Positions 1-11,751 of a DNA stretch of 64,000 nucleotides are shown in pieces. Source of the stretch: Vanrija pseudolonga (lineage: Eukaryota; Basidiomycota; Tremellomycetes; Trichosporonales; Trichosporonaceae); the NCBI RefSeq assembly GCF_020906515.1, contig NC_085851.1, positions 3,100,001 through 3,164,000 of the forward strand, in the 5' to 3' direction. The notes under the pieces are model-generated. The model ran no database searches. It was not told the origin of the DNA and worked only from the letters and a program-made list of their open reading frames with translations. The position numbers and the translations under genes were made by a program. Within the stretch, counting starts at the first letter, position 1; each line of letters begins with the position of its first letter.

Positions 1-128
1 TTTTGTTCTTGACCTTGCTAACGCAGTCGCTCGATTTTTGCTTCAATTGCTCGCGTCCAAGTGTTTGGAGTAGCCCCCAAGATGCCACTCCGTTCAGTGC
101 CAATAACATAACATGTAGTACATCTTCC

Positions 129-1467
129 CTACTCTCCAGGCTCCTCGCGCCCCAACACCGCGCTCTCCTCACCCTCACCCCGCTCCTCCCAACCGCCAAC
201 GCTCCGAATCACATTCTCCTCAATCTGCGACGCGCGCACCAGCCGCTCGCCAATAGCCATCATAGTCTCGGGCATGTCGTCGGGGTTCTCCTCGTCGTCG
301 TCATAGTCCTCGCGCTCCATGACAGACGGAAGACGCAGCCGTCCCTCCCGCAGTGCGGTAGCGTATGCCTCGTGCTCGTCCTCGTCTTCCTCGTCCTCGT
401 CGAACGGCGTGTCGCGGGGGATGAAGAGCGGTGCGCGGTTTGCCCCAATGGCGCCAGGGCCGGGGGTGACGCTGAAGTCTCTCGAGCCGCCGCGCCGCGA
501 GTTGGGCACGGGTGTCGCCGACACGCTGCGGCTCGCATTGCGCATGTTCGGCGCGTGTACCTGCGGCGTCGCGCGCTTGGGCGCGCCGAGGGCGAGCGAC
601 GTAGACGAGTATCGCGTGCCCCCGCCGCCTGCCTGCGTGCGCGAGCGCGAACGGGACGCCGCAATCGACGCGCTGCGCGTAGACAGGCGCGAGAGCGGCG
701 GCGCGTACTGGCTTGGTGGGAGGGGCGGGTACGGCTCCACGATGAGCACGAGCTGCACCGACGAGGTGCCAAAGCCTGCCGGGTCAGCCGTGCCAAGCGC
801 AGGCGACCCTACCTTGATATGCGAGCTTGACGTCTGGCTTCCAGTCCTTGATGCTCGTCTCTGGTGGGGACGGCGCGTCCTCGGGCACAAAGTCCCCGTC
901 CTCTGTCTTTACCTGGATCTCATCTGCGTCGTCCTCGTCTGCGTCGGCGCGCACACTCTCAGAGCGCGTCCTCGCGCGCGAGCTCCGTGGCGGGGCTTTG
1001 CGTTTCCGGCTTGAAGGCGCAGGCTCTGGAGCTGGAGGTGGGGGTGATGGTGGGCGCAATGAGAACGTCTTTTTCTGGCATTATTAGCTTATCCACAGAT
1101 CTTCAAGCTAACCTTGAGAAGCACGACTTCAGTCCTTGTCGTCTTGCGAAGGAAGTAGCAGTACTGGTATGTGTCTGGGGTGAGCTGGAGAAACCACTCT
1201 TAGCTCACCTCCACGCTCAACGTGTACGCGGTGCTTCTTCTCGTACCGCTCGATCGTGAGGAGCTCCTCCATCCTGATGGTGTCAGAGCTGGTATCTCGA
1301 AGCGCGAGTTATCAGCGCACTCACTTGTCCTTGAGATCCTCGATGACGAGATTGAGCACCTTCTCGCTCATCCAGTCGACATGGCGCTCGTCGAGGTAGA
1401 GGAACAGCGGCACGACGCGGTAGTTTGATGCCCTTAGGTAGAAGGCATTGCGCGTGGAGAAGCGCAT
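129..1467 (-). CDS. Unrecognised multi-exon protein, basic/acidic C-terminal half
   Basis: I do not recognise this family. Exons read on the minus strand are 1467-1325, 1288-1222, 1184-1113, 1074-813 and 775-129; all joins keep frame and every intron is 36-38 bases. The N-terminal half looks folded and conserved (segments HVDWMSEKVLNLVIEDLKD and YCYFLRKTTRTEVVLL). The C-terminal half is low complexity: a Pro-rich stretch, an Arg/Lys-rich patch (RKRKAPPRSSRARTRS) that could be a nuclear signal, an acidic patch, a short conserved-looking piece (VQLVLIVEPYPPLP), and an Asp/Glu run. A nuclear or chromatin role is only a guess from that composition. The start is uncertain: 1467 is the first in-frame ATG in the first clear exon, but the frame stays open to about 1569 and an upstream exon (for example the ATG near 1713) is possible. 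It is divergent from RPT5 and probably shares its promoter region. Confidence 0.6.
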
Positions 1468-1830
1468 GGCGTGGCGTGCGTTGTTGGGCGTTGTAGAATG
1501 CAGAAACGCGACATGGAGAATGTAGCTGCACACCTCAACCACCTCGAGTTGCGGACCTTTCCCTTACGTCACTCGGCACGTGATCTTAATGACTATTGTA
1601 ATGAATCCCAATGCCCGAGCTTCTTTGTAATAGATTCCATTTGCTTCCATTACAAAAGCCATCACTTCGTCGAGGGTGACGAGTCGCGCCCAATTTGCTC
1701 CCGCCGTCGCCATCGTTGACAGTGACGAACACCACCGCCGCGCATCACTCGTCGCTGTGGTCGATACAAGTCTGTGACTTTCCTTGCTGTTTCTATCCAC
1801 TTCTTACCTACAAACTACACGCTCGCCAAC
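1468..1830. promoter_or_regulatory. Divergent promoter region, unknown gene / RPT5
   Basis: This 363-base gap lies between the 5' end of the unrecognised minus-strand gene and the RPT5 start codon, so it should hold both promoters. A minus-strand open stretch starting near 1713 could be an extra first exon of the left gene. I saw no clear TATA box and no convincing proteasome-type upstream element. Confidence 0.4.
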
Positions 1831-3618
1831 ATGTCCGAGGCAGCACAGGACCCCCCCGTTCCTCCTCCCAACCCCACGGCCGCCGACACCAAGCCCGAGA
1901 GCTCCAACGCCGCGGCCGAGACGCCAGCTGCTGCTGGTGACGACGTCAAGATGGAGGAGGCGCCCAAGCCCGTCGAGGAGAACTGGGAGGACATTCCCGA
2001 CCACGTTCTTAGCGTGAGTGGGGTGGAGGGCTGTGGACCGCTAGAATGGCGCTCGCTGCAACGTTGCCGAGAAGCACCTGCTGACACAACCAGTCCGACG
2101 TCCAGGAGATTCGCATGCAGGCGCGCATGATTGACAACGAGGTCAAGATGATGCGTCAGGAGAACCTCCGCCTCGCCCACGAGCGCGACCAGATGGTCGA
2201 CAAGATCCAGGACAACGTGACCAAGATCAAGCAGAACAAGGTGCTGCCGTACCTCGTGTCCAAGGTCGTCGAGGTGGGTGACCAGAGCTCTGTCTATTCC
2301 AGACCCGCCTGACCAAGCAGATTCTTGACGTCGATGCCGAGACTCAGGAGGGTGCCGCGCACAACGAGCACAACGCCAAGAAGTCAAAGTGCGCTGTCAT
2401 CAAGACTTCGACCCGCCAGGTGAGCCCAGCGCAATGATGGTGTTTGGAGCCATGCTGACATATCCAGACCGTGTTCCTGCCCATCATCGGCCTCGTCCCC
2501 CACGAGGAGCTCCGCCCAGGAGACCTTATCGGTGTGAACAAGGACTCGTACCTTGTCCTCGACAAGCTCCCAGATGGTGCGTAGATGAGGTACACTTTGA
2601 ATTCATCTAACACTTCACAGAGTACGATGCGCGTGTGAAGGCCATGGAGGTCGACGAGCGACCAACCGAGACGTACACCGACATTGGTGGTCTCGACAAG
2701 CAGATTGAGGAATTGGTGGAGGCTATGTGAGTTATCACCCGCTCTGGGATTTGGCTCCAACTGACATGCCAGCGTCCTGCCAATGCAGCAGGCCGAGAAG
2801 TTCCAGACTCTCGGCATCACGCCCCCCAAGGGCTGTCTCATGTACGGACCACCCGGTACCGGCAAGACGCTGCTCGCTCGTGCATGTGCCGCCCAGACCA
2901 ACGCCTGCTACCTCAAGCTCGCCGGTCCTTCTCTTGTCCAGATGTACATTGGTGATGGTGCCAAGCTTGTTCGTGATGCCTTCGAGCTCGCCAAGCAGAA
3001 GGCCCCCGCTATCATCTTCATCGATGAGCTCGACGCCGTTGGCACCAAGCGTTTCGACAGCAACAAGGCCGGTGACCGTGAAGTGCAGCGTACCATGCTC
3101 GAGTTGCTCAACCAGCTCGACGGTTTCTCGTCTGACCAGCGCATCAAGGTCATTGCCGCCACCAACCGTATCGACATTCTCGACCCTGCCCTTCTCCGAT
3201 CTGGTCGTCTCGACCGCAAGATCGAGTTCCCTCTGCCCAACGAGTCTGCGCGTGAGAACATTCTCCAGATCCACGCGCGTAAGCTCAACCACACGGGCGT
3301 CAAGTGAGTACAGGGTGGTTCTATGGGGGGCTTGGCTGACAGACTTAGCTTCGAGGAGCTTGCACGATCTACGGAGGACTTTAACGGAGCGCAGCTCAAG
3401 GCTGTCTGTGTTGAGGCTGGTATGGTGAGTTACGGCGCCTGCCATGATGCGCAAGCTAACTCGTCAGCTTGCATTGAGGCAAGGCGCATCGCAGCTCACA
3501 CACGAGCACTTCCATGGTGGTATCCTGGAGGTGCAGGCGCGCAAGGCAAAGGAGCACCATGTGAGTGGCTGTCGGCATTGGCGCGTGACATCCGCTGACT
3601 CTACAGTACTTTGCCTAA
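1831..3618 (+). CDS. RPT5: 26S proteasome regulatory ATPase subunit Rpt5
   Basis: AAA+ ATPase of the 19S base ring, which unfolds ubiquitylated substrates and opens the 20S gate. Nine exons: 1831-2013, 2094-2273, 2321-2419, 2468-2576, 2621-2726, 2773-3303, 3349-3424, 3468-3560 and 3607-3618, giving about 462 residues. Visible in order are an acidic N-terminal tail, a coiled coil ([19 protein letters not shown]), the OB segment ([11 protein letters not shown]), Walker A GPPGTGKT near residue 251, Walker B IIFIDE with the [10 protein letters not shown] stretch, and [20 protein letters not shown] with the arginine fingers. The last exon codes only Tyr-Phe-Ala plus stop. The family ends in an HbYX motif, usually with Tyr as the next-to-last residue; here that position is Phe. 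The match to the family is unambiguous along the whole length. Confidence 0.97.
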
Positions 3619-3843
3619 GCTCGTCGCGGTCGTGTGGGTGTGCATGCATGGAGAAGTCAGATGTAGAGAGATACCATGTGATGATATGTTACAGAGTACA
3701 GAGGCATGGTGGCAGCAGGACGTGGCTCTGAATCCACAGCACGGCCACGGCCGAAACGAGCGACGCGTGCCAAGTCCTCCACCGCGATATGATTGCGATG
3801 CAGGCGATGATGCAACCTTGACAACCAACACATCACCACCTCC

Positions 3844-5655
3844 ATGCCGCCAACATTCCCGCCCATAGCGGCGCTCTTCCTCACTCACTTTGACGACCTC
3901 AAGGGGCAAGAGGTAGCCTACTACCGCTCCCTGTCGGAGGGTACGTTTAGCTTGTCGCCACCACTGCTGCGCCGCTGACGTGTCGTGCCAGAGACGCTCC
4001 CGCCGAAGTTGATCGAGCACGCGACGCTGCCGTCGGGCCTGCACCTCCTCGACGCGGATGTCGTGACGTTCGCGCACCACGGGTTCCCGGGCGTGGGGCT
4101 GTTTCGTTCCCGCCAAGCAGAGGGCGGGCGCGGCCGGCGGATGGGCACGATCGGTGTGGTCCTGGGTACGTCGGCCCTGCTCGATTCTCCTCGGCAGCGT
4201 CACTGACCACTGACTGGCCCCAGCACCCCCCGGCGCACCGGACAACCTGTTCGACCTCGCCGGCCCCTTGGAAGACATCTACGACCGCCTCGAGGGCCTG
4301 GACAACCCGTTCGCCAAGACGGGCGAGGACAAGGCCGCAGCCAGCGCGTACCTCGACACCGTGTGGGAGCAGTACGCCGCCCCGAGCCTCGGCGCGCCTG
4401 TCACCCAGTCGGGCAGGGCGCTCGCCGAGCGGCTGGCGCGCACGAGCGTGAGTTGCTATGTGCTGGCTAAGCTGACGCTAGCCCGCCCACCCCGTCACGT
4501 GTGTCCCTGCGCTGCTGTCTATCCTCGGGCCGTCGATCGTGACGGTGTACAAGGCGAGCCTGTCGGGCCAGCGCGTGGTGGGTAGCTGAGAGCCTGTCGG
4601 ACGAAGCTGACCCAGCAGCTGCTGTACGGCACGCCGCCCCTCCTCCCCCTCGCGGCGTTCGCGTGGGCCGTCTGGGCCATGGGCCTGCCCACCGCCGCAG
4701 CGGTCACGGCTGGTGCGCGGTCGTCGGCGTGGCTCGGTAACGTCGGGCTTATGGACCTCGACGAGCTGAAGAAACGCGTCGGCGGCTGGGTTGCAAGTGG
4801 GTCTAGCTGAGCGGGAGGCAACGTGCGTGCAGCTGACACCACCACGCAGCAACTTCCGACGTCGTGTTCAAGTCGCACACCGACGCATACGACATCTTCA
4901 TCGACTTCTCCAAGTCGCTGCCTGCTGACGGGTCGGACGTGCGCGCGCCCCAGCCCAAAGCGCCGGCCACGCCTGTGGTGCTCGGCACGTCGCCCAACCC
5001 CAAGGGCGGGCGGCCCACCACCGCGGCCCTGTCGTACTCGTTTGGGGATTTAGTCCTCTACCGCTCGCTCGTGTACCTCGACGAGTCGCCGACGAGCGTG
5101 CAGGCGCGCACGGTGGGGTTCAGCGCGACGTCGCGTCGCGGCGGACTGTGGCTGCTAGTCTTCGAGGTCCTCGAACGTCTCTGGAACCTCTGTGTTGGCG
5201 TGTGCGAGTTTGCGATCGGCAGAGGCAGGGTGGGAGCCATCGCGCTCGAAGAAGACGAGGACACGCTCCAGCACCTCCTGAGTGCCGACGGGCGGCCAGA
5301 GCTCGACGAAGTGGGCAACGACGAAGACGACGACAACGCTCAAGATCTGCCCAACCTCGCCGCCGCTGCTGCAGATGACGACGGCCCGATCCAAGACGAC
5401 ACGGCGCGCCGCGGCCGCCTCATCCTCGGCCAGCTGCGCCACAACACACACCACCTGTATGCGCGGCTGCTGGCCGTGGCCGCGGGCAAGTGGGAGCTGA
5501 GCGATGCTGACCTGCGCGAGCTCACCGGCGCGTCTCGCCTGTCGCCTTGGTCTGGCCGCGGGTCTGCTGACTCTCGCTTCTGGCTTGCTCTGGCGCGCAC
5601 TTGGAATGTGGAGCCGGTAGCTGAGCCAGCGGGCGACGGAGATGCGGCTCAGTAG
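3844..5655 (+). CDS. DENN-type DUF2347/DUF4484 protein (DENND11/LCHN, yeast Anr2-like)
   Basis: Six exons (3844-3940, 3992-4165, 4224-4447, 4482-4577, 4619-4796, 4850-5655) give about 524 residues. The start reads MPPTFPPIAALFLTHFDDLK followed by GQEVAYYRS, the typical opening of the LCHN/DENND11 branch of the DENN superfamily. A hydrophobic stretch (LLPLAAFAWAVWAMGLP) and a C-terminal region resembling DUF4484, with an acidic insert (DEDDDN), follow. DENN proteins usually act on Rab GTPases in membrane traffic; the exact role of this branch is poorly known, so function is by family only. It starts 225 bases after RPT5 on the same strand with its own intron-rich structure. The family call rests on the N-terminal block and overall layout, not on an alignment. 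Confidence 0.7.
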
Positions 5656-5845
5656 TGGCAGTAGAAATCTAGACATGGACGCCATGGACGTTGTAACAAG
5701 CTCTCTGTCACTGCCACTGCCACTGCCACTGCACCGCCGTGTGGCATGTGGCTGGCTGTTCGACCGAGAGTGGAGCGAGGGGATCTCGGGGGTGTGGTTA
5801 CGAGGGATGTGAAGGGCTGCGAGGGGGTCGAAGGCTCATTAGGCC

Positions 5846-6190
5846 ATGGCCGAGAACGCGAGGAAGAAGTGGCTGGCGTCGCGTAGGCTCACAGAGGTGT
5901 CACCTCTGCCGTTGAAGGGCCGCTCGCGAGGAAGGCCACCCAGCCAGCCCAGCCCCACTGCTGCGCGCGATCCCGACGTGCTGCGTAAGAAAAGATGCCA
6001 CCTGGTCCGCCTCATCTGCACAGCCTGTGGCATCCGGCCATTGAACCGCGGCCAACATGATAGGCGCGTAGGAAAGTGCGATATGTGCAGCGGGAAAGCC
6101 GAAGCATGGTACGTCTCTTCCAGCGTGATGGAATGGTACGAGATTGCAAAGGACGGCGGCATGGCATGGTACGACGGCGACGAGGCATGA
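5846..6190 (+). CDS. Doubtful small basic protein with two CxxC pairs
   Basis: A 114-codon ORF with a real ATG. The middle holds Cys-Thr-Ala-Cys and, about 17 residues on, Cys-Asp-Met-Cys, a spacing that could bind zinc; the N-terminal part is basic. I do not recognise the family. A GTACGT donor-like site at about 6109 suggests the frame may splice instead of running on to 6190. It lies between a convincing gene end (5655) and the SCAP start (6807) and could equally be part of the SCAP leader or chance coding potential. Confidence 0.25.
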   Translation: MAENARKKWLASRRLTEVSPLPLKGRSRGRPPSQPSPTAARDPDVLRKKRCHLVRLICTACGIRPLNRGQHDRRVGKCDMCSGKAEAWYVSSSVMEWYEIAKDGGMAWYDGDEA

Positions 6191-6806
6191 GAGCGCCGAG
6201 GGACGCAGGCAGGCCGGCGGAGGTGGACTGGGCGGACATTGCACTGGAGTCACAGTGACGTAGGGGTGCGAGCGACTTTTGGGGGGCCACAGCTGCCAGG
6301 CGCCATTCGCCTTGCATTCCAGGCACGGCACGCCTAGTTTTGCACCCACCGCGCACAAGTTCCTTTGACGCGCCGCCGCCGCGCCGTTTAGCGACGACGG
6401 GACTGGCTGGCTGGTTGAGTGCGTGCGCGCCTGGCCCTCCCTCTGGTGCCAACCGCCGCCGCGTGCCGGTACATTGTCGCCGCCGTCTCTGCCGCGGCGC
6501 CGCCGCTGGCTGGCTGTGTACATTGAATTCCATGCCGGTCGGGCGTCACTTCTCACAACTACAACTATTACTACTACTACACTTGACCCCCCATCTACCA
6601 TCGCATCGCACATCCATCTCTCTTGCTTTCAACAACAACAACAACCCTGTGAACAAGTCGACCATACACACATCAGCAACACCGACACGCACCCCTGCCT
6701 ACCCCGCTCCCGTGCACACAACCCCCAATGCCGCGATAAGAGCCACCGCCCTCCACCACCACCACCACCCCCGACCTACCCACAACACCCCATCGCACCA
6801 GCTCCC
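6191..6806 (+). promoter_or_regulatory. SCAP upstream region and likely 5' leader
   Basis: No convincing gene. The right part turns into C/A-rich sequence with ACA/ACC triplet runs (about 6555-6800), typical of fungal 5' leaders just upstream of a start codon. GC-rich sequence with CCGCCG runs fills the left part. Confidence 0.35.
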
Positions 6807-9800
6807 ATGTCCTGGCTCGGTGCGCCTGCGCCGGCCGGGCCGTCGCTCAACCCCCTGCGGCAGCGGCACGTCGCGTCGTCGGCGTCGGCATCGTCGTCGT
6901 CGGCTGCGCCGTCGCCGGCGTCTAGACCCCCAGGGCAGCCTAGCCCCGGTCTAGCGGCTTCGGCTTCTGCTTCGCGCCCAACACGCGCCCGCCGACGTGG
7001 CAAGACCCCCGACGGCGGCGCGCACAAGCGCTCCGGATCGCTCTCGACAGCGTGGTCGATCGGCTCGCGCGGCTGGGTCCGCGAGGGGTTCCGCCGCTTC
7101 GGCGAACACTGCGCGCGCAACCAGGTACGCACGCCGAGGCCGAGACGGGCGCCGCCGGCCAGAGGGAGCCGGCGGTGCCATCGCGATCCTCGCAGCAGCA
7201 GAGCTGACTGACACGCGCAGATCCGCACCCTTCTCATCGACTGCCTCGTCATGACGACGCTCTTCTACCCCTCCTTCGCTGCGTTTCTCGAAAAACACCT
7301 CGACAGCTCGGCGCTGGGACGCGCCCCGGCCCCCGGGGTCCGGCCAGCGCGCAACGCGCCGTTCGGGCTTTTCTCGACGCCCGTCAGAGAAATATTCCTC
7401 TCACCGCCTCCGCCCCTCCTCCCCCCCGTCGAGTGGGGTCCGTGGTGGGCGGCGGGTGATCCCGGCTCGCACGACGCCGCGTGGGCATCCGTGCGCAAAG
7501 GCGGCGGCGCCACTGCCACTGCCGAGGGCGACGGGGAAATTGATGTGCTCCGCGTGGTCTGGGCAGATGTCGGGGTCGTGCTCGACGGCGAAACGCTCCC
7601 AGACTGGGCACCACGTGATGAGCAGATTGTCTCGGCCGTCCGCTCGCTTGCGGACGCTTGGCAAGACGGCGCCCGGTGCGTGCGCCATCTCGTCGCGCAG
7701 GACGGCGGCGTAGAGCCAGCAGGCCCATGCTACCTCCTGGTCCCCGACCTCACGGACGTCCCTGGCTCGACTCCTCTATCGGCGCTCTGGGAGACGTTTG
7801 GGGAGGCAGTGGACGAGGCCGAGGTGGCCGACAGCCGCAAGGTGTACCACGGCGTTGCGGTACCGTTCCGCGTTGGGTCCAACCGCACGGCGTTTGAACA
7901 GGCGTTCGCCGCCCGGCTAGCGGAGGCAGTCGAGCCGCTGGGCGCCGAGCTGTTCACTGAGACATATTTGCCGAACGCGCAGAGCGCGTCGACGGTGTCG
8001 TTCTCCTCGACGCCCTATCAGGCCGCCACGCACGACGACGTCGTGTCGTCGTCCCCGCCACGAATCGTCTTTGTTGGCTATGCCATCCTCCTCTTCGCCC
8101 TTCTCTTCCAGCTCTCAAATGTGTCCAAGGTGCACTCGCGCTTCGGTCTCGCCTTCACCGGCGTTGTCCAGCTGTGCTGCTCCGCGGTCATGTCCTTTAG
8201 CGTGCTCGCCCTGCTCGGTTGGAACGGCTGGGGCTGGAGCAACCACCAGACAGTGCTGCCTACCTACGTGCTGCCGTTCGTCATTATCATTGTCGGAGTG
8301 GAGAACATGTCGGCTTTGGTGAGTGGCATCAAGATGGCAGTTGCTGACAGTGCAGACAAAAGCCGTCTTCTCCGTGCCATTCGACCACTCGGTCCCGGTC
8401 CGCATCGGCATCGGACTCAGCAAGGTCGGGTCGACCATCGCCCTTACTTCCCTCACCGACCTTGCTCTCCTCGGCATTGTCTGGCTCTGCGTCCACCTCC
8501 GCCCAGTGCGCGAGTTCTGCGTCTTTGCGTCCGTTGTCATCGTGACAGACTGGTTCATGTTGAACACGTTCTTCCTTACTGTGGGTATCCTGGCCTTGCC
8601 TTTGCTCACCCACCAGGTCTTGTCCATTGACGCGCAACGTCTCGAGCTCGCAGACATGCTTGCGTCCAACGGCGGACTCTCTTCGACCGAGGCCCAGCGC
8701 CGCGAGGATGAAGCCGCCAAGCGGAGGGCTTCGCGGAAATCGAACCGGTTCAGCTGGCGCACGGTTCTTCGTGGCCGCACCATTAAGAGCGGCTCCCTCA
8801 TCCTCATGCTCACATGTGTTGGAGTCCTCTACTACTACACCGAGCGGGGACGGTCCATCTCGAGCAACGCTGTCAACTTCTACGGCTACACTCCCACCAC
8901 TACGTCGTCGGTAGCTGCCTCATCACGACCCACATCACATCCCGGAACGGCTCTCAACCTCAACAAGCTGTCAGCCTCGCAGATGCTCTGGCAGGCCTTG
9001 AACCCAGCTGGTCTGCCATCAGTACGCGTCAACATGCCCCCATCGTCCATCCTCGTCTTCCCCCAAACTGGCCACTCGATGCTGCCTGCGGACATTCGCA
9101 AGCTGGAAATTCCATACTGGAACCTTGTCCGCAGCCGTATCCGCCCATTACTGCAGTTTGCCCGGGCAGTCATTGTCCCGCAGGCTTCTACAGCCTTGGC
9201 GCTCTACATCCTCCTGCTCTTCCTTCTCAAGGACTCGGACCTCCTTGCTACCCAGCGTAGCCGCCTCGGGCGGAACCGCCTTGGACTTGGAGACGGCCAA
9301 GCCACGGACGAGGAGTCTGATGACGGCGGAAGCACCAACAAGACGTCCAAGGCGGCCCTCGCAGCCAGCGTTAGCGTTCACATGCTTCCTGCAAGCCACG
9401 AGATGGACGTCGACGTCATTGCCACGAGCAAAGATGGTCGGCTTGCCGTCTCGGTCGGCGTAGACGACTCGATCTGCATCTGGCGCTTTGCCGATGACGA
9501 GAGGTCGTCTGGTACCCGCGAAATGGTCTCGTCTTCAGAACTTAACGAAGGCGACCCGATCGTGAGCGCGGCTGTGGCAGACGACGGCGAATGTGTTGCA
9601 ATTGCTACAAGGTCTGGCGCTGTACAGCTCTGGTCGACGGCTGGTGACACCAAAACTACTTCGCTGGGCGTCTGCCAAGTGGGTTGCTCGGGCGGCCGAG
9701 TCACGGGCATGGTCTTCGACAACTCGCGCGACGGCATCGACGACCCGTTTACAGCGTCGCCCCAAGGCTCGCAGGGTCGCCCACTGGGCCAGCCACAGCT

Positions 9801-11418
9801 CCTTGTGGCGTTGTCCAACGGCGCTGTGCGCACGTGTGCCGGCAACAGAGTTGTGGATATTATCTCGGCTACCAACGCCGGCTCGAACGCACCGTCCCGT
9901 GTCGACCTGTTCGCTACCGACACTGGTCCCATGGCCCTCGTGTCCACTGTTGAAGGCGTCACGCTCTGGGAAAAGAAGCACGGCGAGTGGATTTCCGCGC
10001 CACTGGCGTCGTCTTCCGACGCCGCGGACCGTGTCACGGCTGTCGGCCGCGGGCGTGTCGAGTGGCACGAGCAGCTCACGGAAATCGTCGTCATCGGAAG
10101 ACGGTCTGGCAGAGTCGAGGTGTTCGACTCGGACGGTGAGGCCGTCGCCGTCCTCACCCAGGCCATCGACACTATCCGCAATGTTACCGTCGCGGCTCCC
10201 TTCGTGACACGGTGCACGACGTGCGACTCGCACTCTGCGGACGGCTTCTTCGTCATTGCTTCGACCTCAACCCACACGTACATTGACCGCGTCTTATCAC
10301 GCAGAGGCGTGCCATTCTGCCGATGCCCTCCTCCACGCCGGCCATCGGTGCTGGAGGACACGCTCAACAATCTGGGCCTCGGTGTCCACAGCCTCGCGGC
10401 TCGTTCAGACGGCGTTGTGGTCCCGCCTCTCGGCTTTGCCCTGCGCAACGTGTCTGGTGGCCTCTCAGCCCACCAGAGCACCAACGCGTCACCAATGAAG
10501 ATGTCGAGTCTGCAGCCACCGTCCAATGGCGACTTCCCGGTGTCATCTCACGGTGCGCGGCGCTTGAGCGGCTTCCGTGACTCGCTAGAGGACAAAAGAC
10601 CACCTTCGCCTCTGGACAGACAGACGTCATTCACGGCTCTGTCGTCGTTGTCCATGTCGGCTGTAGTTGACGACCCGTCGCCAACGACACGTTCACCCTG
10701 GGCTGACGTCGAGGTCGTCCCACTCGGCGCCATCCTCGCTCGCCATGGCGGCTGGCAGGTGCTCGACGACAACTCGCTTGTCGGCGTACGTCGTTCCGGA
10801 TCTGGCATCGACGACTCGCAGTGGGAGCTCTGGGCCGTCGATCTCTCGGCAGCTTGGAACGGGGTCTCGCTTATTGTCGACCTGGCGTCCCTCGACATTC
10901 TTGAGCGCCCGACGCAGACCCCCACTGCGCCGCGCCACACCGGGACGCACCTCGTGCCTCCTGGTGCTCCCGCATCCCCTACAGACGGCGAAATGTCGAT
11001 GCGTGCACGCCGAACCGAACGCATGCTCAGCCTGAATGGCCGCGCGTCGTTCCCCTCCTCCGTCGGCTCGTTCTCGGTGCCTACCCACCAGCCGCTCGGC
11101 TATGTTGCCGTCCGCCCGGTCCGCGCCTCTGGCCTGCGTGCCATGCTCGCTGGGTTTGGCAACCGCGTAGGTGTGCTGGCCATGCCGGCGCTGGCGCCTG
11201 GCCGTGCGGCGGCGTCATCCTCGACAGCCCCACCACGCCCCGCGATCCCCGCGCCGACCATTGCAATCTCCACCCCTCGTAGAGCCCAGTTCCAAAACAC
11301 GCCTCCTCCACGCCGTGCTGGTGCTGCCCCACCTGGCCGGCGCTCCAACCCGGGTGACGGGCCGCCCCCGATCACCGTACCGTTCCCAAAGAGCGGGACA
11401 GAGAACGGCAACTTGTAA
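6807..11418 (+). CDS. SCP1: SREBP cleavage-activating protein homologue (SCAP)
   Basis: ER membrane sterol sensor that escorts SREBP to the Golgi when sterol (or oxygen, in yeasts) is low. Four exons: 6807-7124, 7221-8318, 8356-8580 and 8617-11418, about 1480 residues. Features in order: a Ser/Pro/Ala-rich cytosolic N-tail, a first membrane segment (LLIDCLVMTTLFYPSFAAFL), a lumenal loop, a sterol-sensing domain from about residue 387 (GYAILLFALLFQL, YVLPFVIIIVGVENMSAL, GSTIALTSLTDLALLGI), then RLELADM, which matches the MELADL COPII signal of animal SCAP. After another membrane pair comes a WD40-like C-terminal half (DGRLAVSVGVDDSICIWRF, DDGECVAIATRSGAVQLW). The intron 8581-8616 is 36 bases, in frame and without a stop; removing it restores FFLTVLSID, the family sequence. 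SCP1 is the name used in Cryptococcus. Confidence 0.93.
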
Positions 11419-11751
11419 GCGTCTTCAGCTGAGGATACAGTTGGGACGCGCGTTCGGTTAGTATTGATTCGGGGCCTCGGATTAAACGGTATTTTAACCC
11501 CACTGTTGTTGTATTCACGCCGTGGCATAGAGCGAGATGAATATGTGCCAATAGAATGATTAAAACCAGACGTCGCATCACAGATGGTTGTACATGACCC
11601 CGGCGGGGGGGATCCTAAGTACCCAGAATGTCCTGGGGTGGGGTGTATGGTGCAGGCCGAGTAGTATGAAATGGGTCTGCGGTATAGGTGCTTGTTGTAT
11701 GGGGGGCGGGCGGGCGATGCCGGTAGTGTTGGTTGGGCCCGACTACTACTA
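11419..11751. other. Convergent 3' region between SCAP and SNF7
   Basis: This 333-base gap separates two converging genes and should hold both 3' UTRs. It contains an AT-richer patch around 11470-11570. I see no gene or repeat in it. Confidence 0.5.

Noticed and set aside
8323-11418. Continuous 1031-codon reading of SCAP including 8581-8616
   Set aside because: The extra 12 residues break a conserved sterol-sensing segment, and GT/AG ends and a branch site are present; treated as an intron.
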